The notes under the pieces were generated by a model. The model was not told the origin of the DNA. It ran no database searches and worked only from the letters and a program-made list of their open reading frames with translations. This document shows, one piece after another, positions 5,836 through 7,570 of a stretch of DNA of 7,570 nucleotides. The stretch's first letter is position 1, and each line of letters begins with the position of its first letter. The position numbers were made by a program, and so were the translations under genes. This DNA is from JAAAOH01 sp046540795. Its GTDB lineage: Bacteria > Spirochaetota > Spirochaetia > DSM-27196 > PWMO01. The DNA is taken from NCBI GenBank assembly GCA_046540795.1, contig JBKHEN010000122.1, forward strand, positions 1 through 7,570, in the 5' to 3' direction.

Positions 5836-5914
5836 ATACCCCGTTCATTGCCGGATCGGACCGGGCGGAGCCCGCGTGTGGCCTCGATCTCCGACCTCCT
5901 TGCCTCTGCGCTTT

Positions 5915-7075
5915 TCACCTCCGTCCCCGACCTCCCCGACCCCGACCTCCGTCCCCGACCTGCCCGAGCCGCGGAAGATAGCGCTCCGGAATCTCCCATA
6001 CGACGAGCCTCGGGGGTTGGTCGTCGATGACCTCGCTGTCGAGGTACTCTTCCATCGGAGCAAACGGTCCTTCCCCTTCGGCGGCGACCGAGAGAACGTC
6101 CGCTTCGAGAGCCGATTTCAGCGCCCCGGCAAAGTTCCACAGCTCCCCCGCACTGTAGCTCGTTCCCACGAGGGTCACGGGAATCTCCGGATCGTCGAGA
6201 AGACTCCCGCCGGCCGCGCCGTCGTTTCCCTCCGCCGCGCGCGTCTCATAGCGCCTTACCGAGTCAGGGGCCGGGCCGAGGGCGTCGGCAAAAGGACCGA
6301 GTGGGAGAAATCGCAACAGGTCGCCCTCGTGCGCCACGGTTTCCCCGGCCTCGGTGACGAAGCGCATACGGTTCACGTCGTGACGCTCGAGAGTCGGTCG
6401 GGCCGCCGACGCCGCCGCCTCCGCCACCGCCGCCGCACCCTCGGGTGTCCAGTGCGTGTCGGTGCGCAAGTACACCTCCGTCCCCGCCGCGCGAGCTTCC
6501 CGCATGGCTCGATGGGCGTCGACGAGAACGGTCTCCGGCGGCAGTTCGGTGCCCCGGGCCTCTTCGAGGGCGGCTGAGACCGCCGGGAGGCGACGATCGA
6601 CGTCACCCGGCACCTCCGTCCCCATGCGGGGCGGCAACTTGTCCGCATACAGCCGGGCCTTGGACGGCACGATGACCACCGCAAGAGCGGCATCGCGCTC
6701 GGCAAGCTGTCGGGCCGCTTGCGCTATTCGATTCTCGGCCTCCGCCAGTCGCGCTCCTTCCTCCGGGAACGCCTCGAGCTCTTCCGCCAGGAAGAACCAT
6801 TCCTCCGTCCCCACGACCAAGGGCGGATCCCCCTCACCGAAGACCGTGTAGCGAAGGGCGGTCCACAGGTTGAGTGCCGGTTCATATACGGGCAGGGCCG
6901 TTTCGAAACGCGATTCGAAGGTGGCGGAGCGCTCGCCGCTAAGGAGTGAGCCCGCTTTCGGCAGCTCCATGCGCGCCAGTGCAACCGCCGTGAAGAGCAT
7001 TCCTGCCGCGAGAGTGAGAAGAAACGTTGCCGGAACAGTGTTGCGTAGAGGCGTATTGTCACGCGTATCTTTCAA
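5915..7075 (-). CDS. AlgJ/AlgX-like SGNH polysaccharide O-acetyltransferase
   Basis: Predicted membrane-anchored, periplasm-facing enzyme that moves acetyl groups onto an exported polysaccharide, receiving them through the MBOAT protein encoded just upstream. The 386-residue protein has one hydrophobic segment at about 15-35 (signal anchor). An early conserved VVGTEEWFFL (87-96) is followed by the catalytic acid/base block TDTHWTPEG with D206 and H208, GTSYS at 304-308 with nucleophile candidate S306, and VVWEIPERYL (359-368), the usual family end. These match the ALGX/ALGJ SGNH-like domain in order and spacing. After that end comes a tail of about 18 residues rich in Gly and Arg, encoded by direct repeats. 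The start is taken as TTG at 7075: GAGGAG at 7082-7087 sits 6 nt upstream and overlaps the stop of the preceding gene. An ATG at 7126 would overlap that gene by 41 nt and adds a less hydrophobic leader. The polymer need not be alginate; no polymerase or epimerase is in view. Confidence 0.85.
   Translation of the reverse strand: MKDTRDNTPLRNTVPATFLLTLAAGMLFTAVALARMELPKAGSLLSGERSATFESRFETALPVYEPALNLWTALRYTVFGEGDPPLVVGTEEWFFLAEELEAFPEEGARLAEAENRIAQAARQLAERDAALAVVIVPSKARLYADKLPPRMGTEVPGDVDRRLPAVSAALEEARGTELPPETVLVDAHRAMREARAAGTEVYLRTDTHWTPEGAAAVAEAAASAARPTLERHDVNRMRFVTEAGETVAHEGDLLRFLPLGPFADALGPAPDSVRRYETRAAEGNDGAAGGSLLDDPEIPVTLVGTSYSAGELWNFAGALKSALEADVLSVAAEGEGPFAPMEEYLDSEVIDDQPPRLVVWEIPERYLPRLGQVGDGGRGRGGRGRR
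5917..5961. repeat. 17-bp direct repeats and G-run tract at the 3' end of the AlgJ-like gene
   Basis: The 17-mer ACCTCCGTCCCCGACCT occurs at 5917-5933 and again at 5945-5961, a 28-bp period, with a related stretch between and a degenerate one near 5888-5900. On the minus strand (mRNA-like) this gives four GGGG runs (5956-5953, 5943-5940, 5937-5934, 5928-5925) separated by 9, 2 and 5 nt. The tract encodes the Gly/Arg tail of the protein. Confidence 0.75.
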
Positions 7076-7081
7076 TCCCGG

Positions 7082-7087
7082 CTCCTC
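7082..7087 (-). promoter_or_regulatory. Ribosome binding site supporting a TTG start
   Basis: GAGGAG on the minus strand shares two bases with the TGA stop (7088-7086) of the MBOAT gene and lies 6 nt before TTG at 7075. It decides the start of the AlgJ-like protein and implies coupling with the upstream gene. Confidence 0.6.
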
Positions 7088-7570
7088 AGAACTGAAAATA
7101 GAGAAACGGTGAATGGCTCTCGGCAAGCAGTTTTACGACGCCGGCGAGGAACACCACCGCGAGCCCCACCGCGCGGGCGTGGTGCCGGAGTATCGCCGCG
7201 GGCTGCCCCGCCGACACCTGCCCCGCCGCGGGCTGCGAAGCCGGCACCTGCCCCGCCGGCACCTGCCCCGCCGGTTCCCGACGCGCGAGGTACTCGAGGC
7301 CCGGCGCGAGATACACGAAAACGGCGCCCGCCGCGAGCGCGGTGAGCTCGAATCCTTTCACCTGCCACGCCATGGCGGTACTCAAGCCGGTTCCGTAGAG
7401 CCCCACCATGCTGCCGGCGATAAGGCCCGCGGTTTGCAGATCCGGGGCCCGAAAGAGAACCCATCCGGTGAGAACCACTGCCATGGTGTAGACGAGGCCC
7501 AGGAGGCTCAGACCGAGCGCCCTTCCTTTTCCCGGTGCCGGGCCCGGCGGCGGCGCCGATGCCGCCCCCG
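7086..7570 (-). CDS. AlgI-like MBOAT acyltransferase, C-terminal part (cut by window edge)
   Basis: Only the last 160 or so residues are visible; the frame stays open to the window edge at 7570, so the 5' end with the MBOAT catalytic His is missing. The visible part starts in a Pro/Ala/Gly-rich loop, then has hydrophobic segments at LGLSLLGLVYTMAVVLTGW, around FELTALAAGAVFVYLAPGL, and VGLAVVFLAGVVKLLA. The WVLFRAPDLQTAG motif and the terminal SPFLYFQF are typical of AlgI-family C termini. AlgI-type proteins pass an acetyl group across the membrane to periplasmic AlgJ/AlgX partners, and the next gene, 10 nt downstream, is just such a partner. Between the last two hydrophobic segments is an insert of five xAGQx-type pentapeptides encoded by a 15-bp tandem repeat, which is not a usual family feature as far as I know. 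An internal ATG at 7484 is not the start. Confidence 0.83.
   Translation of the reverse strand, partial: GAASAPPPGPAPGKGRALGLSLLGLVYTMAVVLTGWVLFRAPDLQTAGLIAGSMVGLYGTGLSTAMAWQVKGFELTALAAGAVFVYLAPGLEYLARREPAGQVPAGQVPASQPAAGQVSAGQPAAILRHHARAVGLAVVFLAGVVKLLAESHSPFLYFQF
7200..7274. repeat. 15-bp in-frame tandem repeat inside the AlgI-like gene
   Basis: Five contiguous 15-bp units: 7200-7214, 7215-7229, 7230-7244, 7245-7259 and 7260-7274. The last two are identical (CACCTGCCCCGCCGG) and the others differ mostly in the first three bases and the centre. Read on the coding strand they give PAGQV, PAGQV, PASQP, AAGQV, SAGQP. Being a multiple of three, unit gain or loss keeps the frame. Confidence 0.88.

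Noticed and set aside
5862..5874. CGGGC/GCCCG hairpin with 3-nt loop downstream of the AlgJ-like gene, considered as a terminator.
   Set aside because: Only 5 bp and no U-tract follows on the minus strand; too weak to call.

Overview
The window is GC-rich, gene-dense bacterial chromosome with no mobile element, CRISPR array, tRNA or rRNA that I could find. The layout (secreted lipoprotein with a loose lipobox, M15 peptidase, stand-alone SufC/SufB pair, AlgI/AlgJ-type acetylation genes, acidic proteins) would fit a high-GC, perhaps salt-adapted, Gram-negative such as a free-living spirochaete. That assignment is inference only; no phylogenetic marker is present.

Layout: one gene is on the plus strand, an acidic predicted lipoprotein of unknown function (164-958) with its own promoter. 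It converges on a long minus-strand series that reads from right to left. In transcription order the minus-strand genes are: the C-terminal part of an AlgI-like MBOAT acyltransferase (7086-7570, cut by the window edge); an AlgJ/AlgX-like SGNH acetyltransferase (5915-7075); a SufC-type ATPase and a SufB/D-family scaffold overlapping by 4 nt (5730-4058); a class I SAM-dependent methyltransferase (3836-3015); a DUF2784-like small membrane protein (2896-2510); an exported M15 peptidase (2428-1310); and, 1 nt later, a small HNH-type zinc protein (1308-1021). A GC-rich inverted repeat lies between the two convergent ends.

These form at least three functional blocks. AlgI/AlgJ would acetylate an exported polysaccharide. 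The SufC/SufB pair looks like the minimal two-gene Fe-S assembly system (SMS/SmsCB type), recognised by its WQEPARFEG Q-loop, the conserved Cys and His-Glu of the scaffold, and a CxxC tail on the ATPase. The M15 peptidase probably trims peptidoglycan peptides and is translationally linked to the HNH protein. The methyltransferase and DUF2784 genes are separated from their neighbours by larger gaps and may be independent units.

The less ordinary signals are non-coding or low-complexity: a perfect 12-bp palindrome overlapping a second inverted repeat upstream of the Fe-S genes, a 15-bp tandem repeat between methyltransferase and DUF2784 genes, a different 15-bp tandem repeat inside the AlgI gene that stays in frame, and a direct-repeat/G-run tract forming an extra Gly/Arg tail on the AlgJ-like protein. 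I did not find a convincing wholly new multi-gene system.
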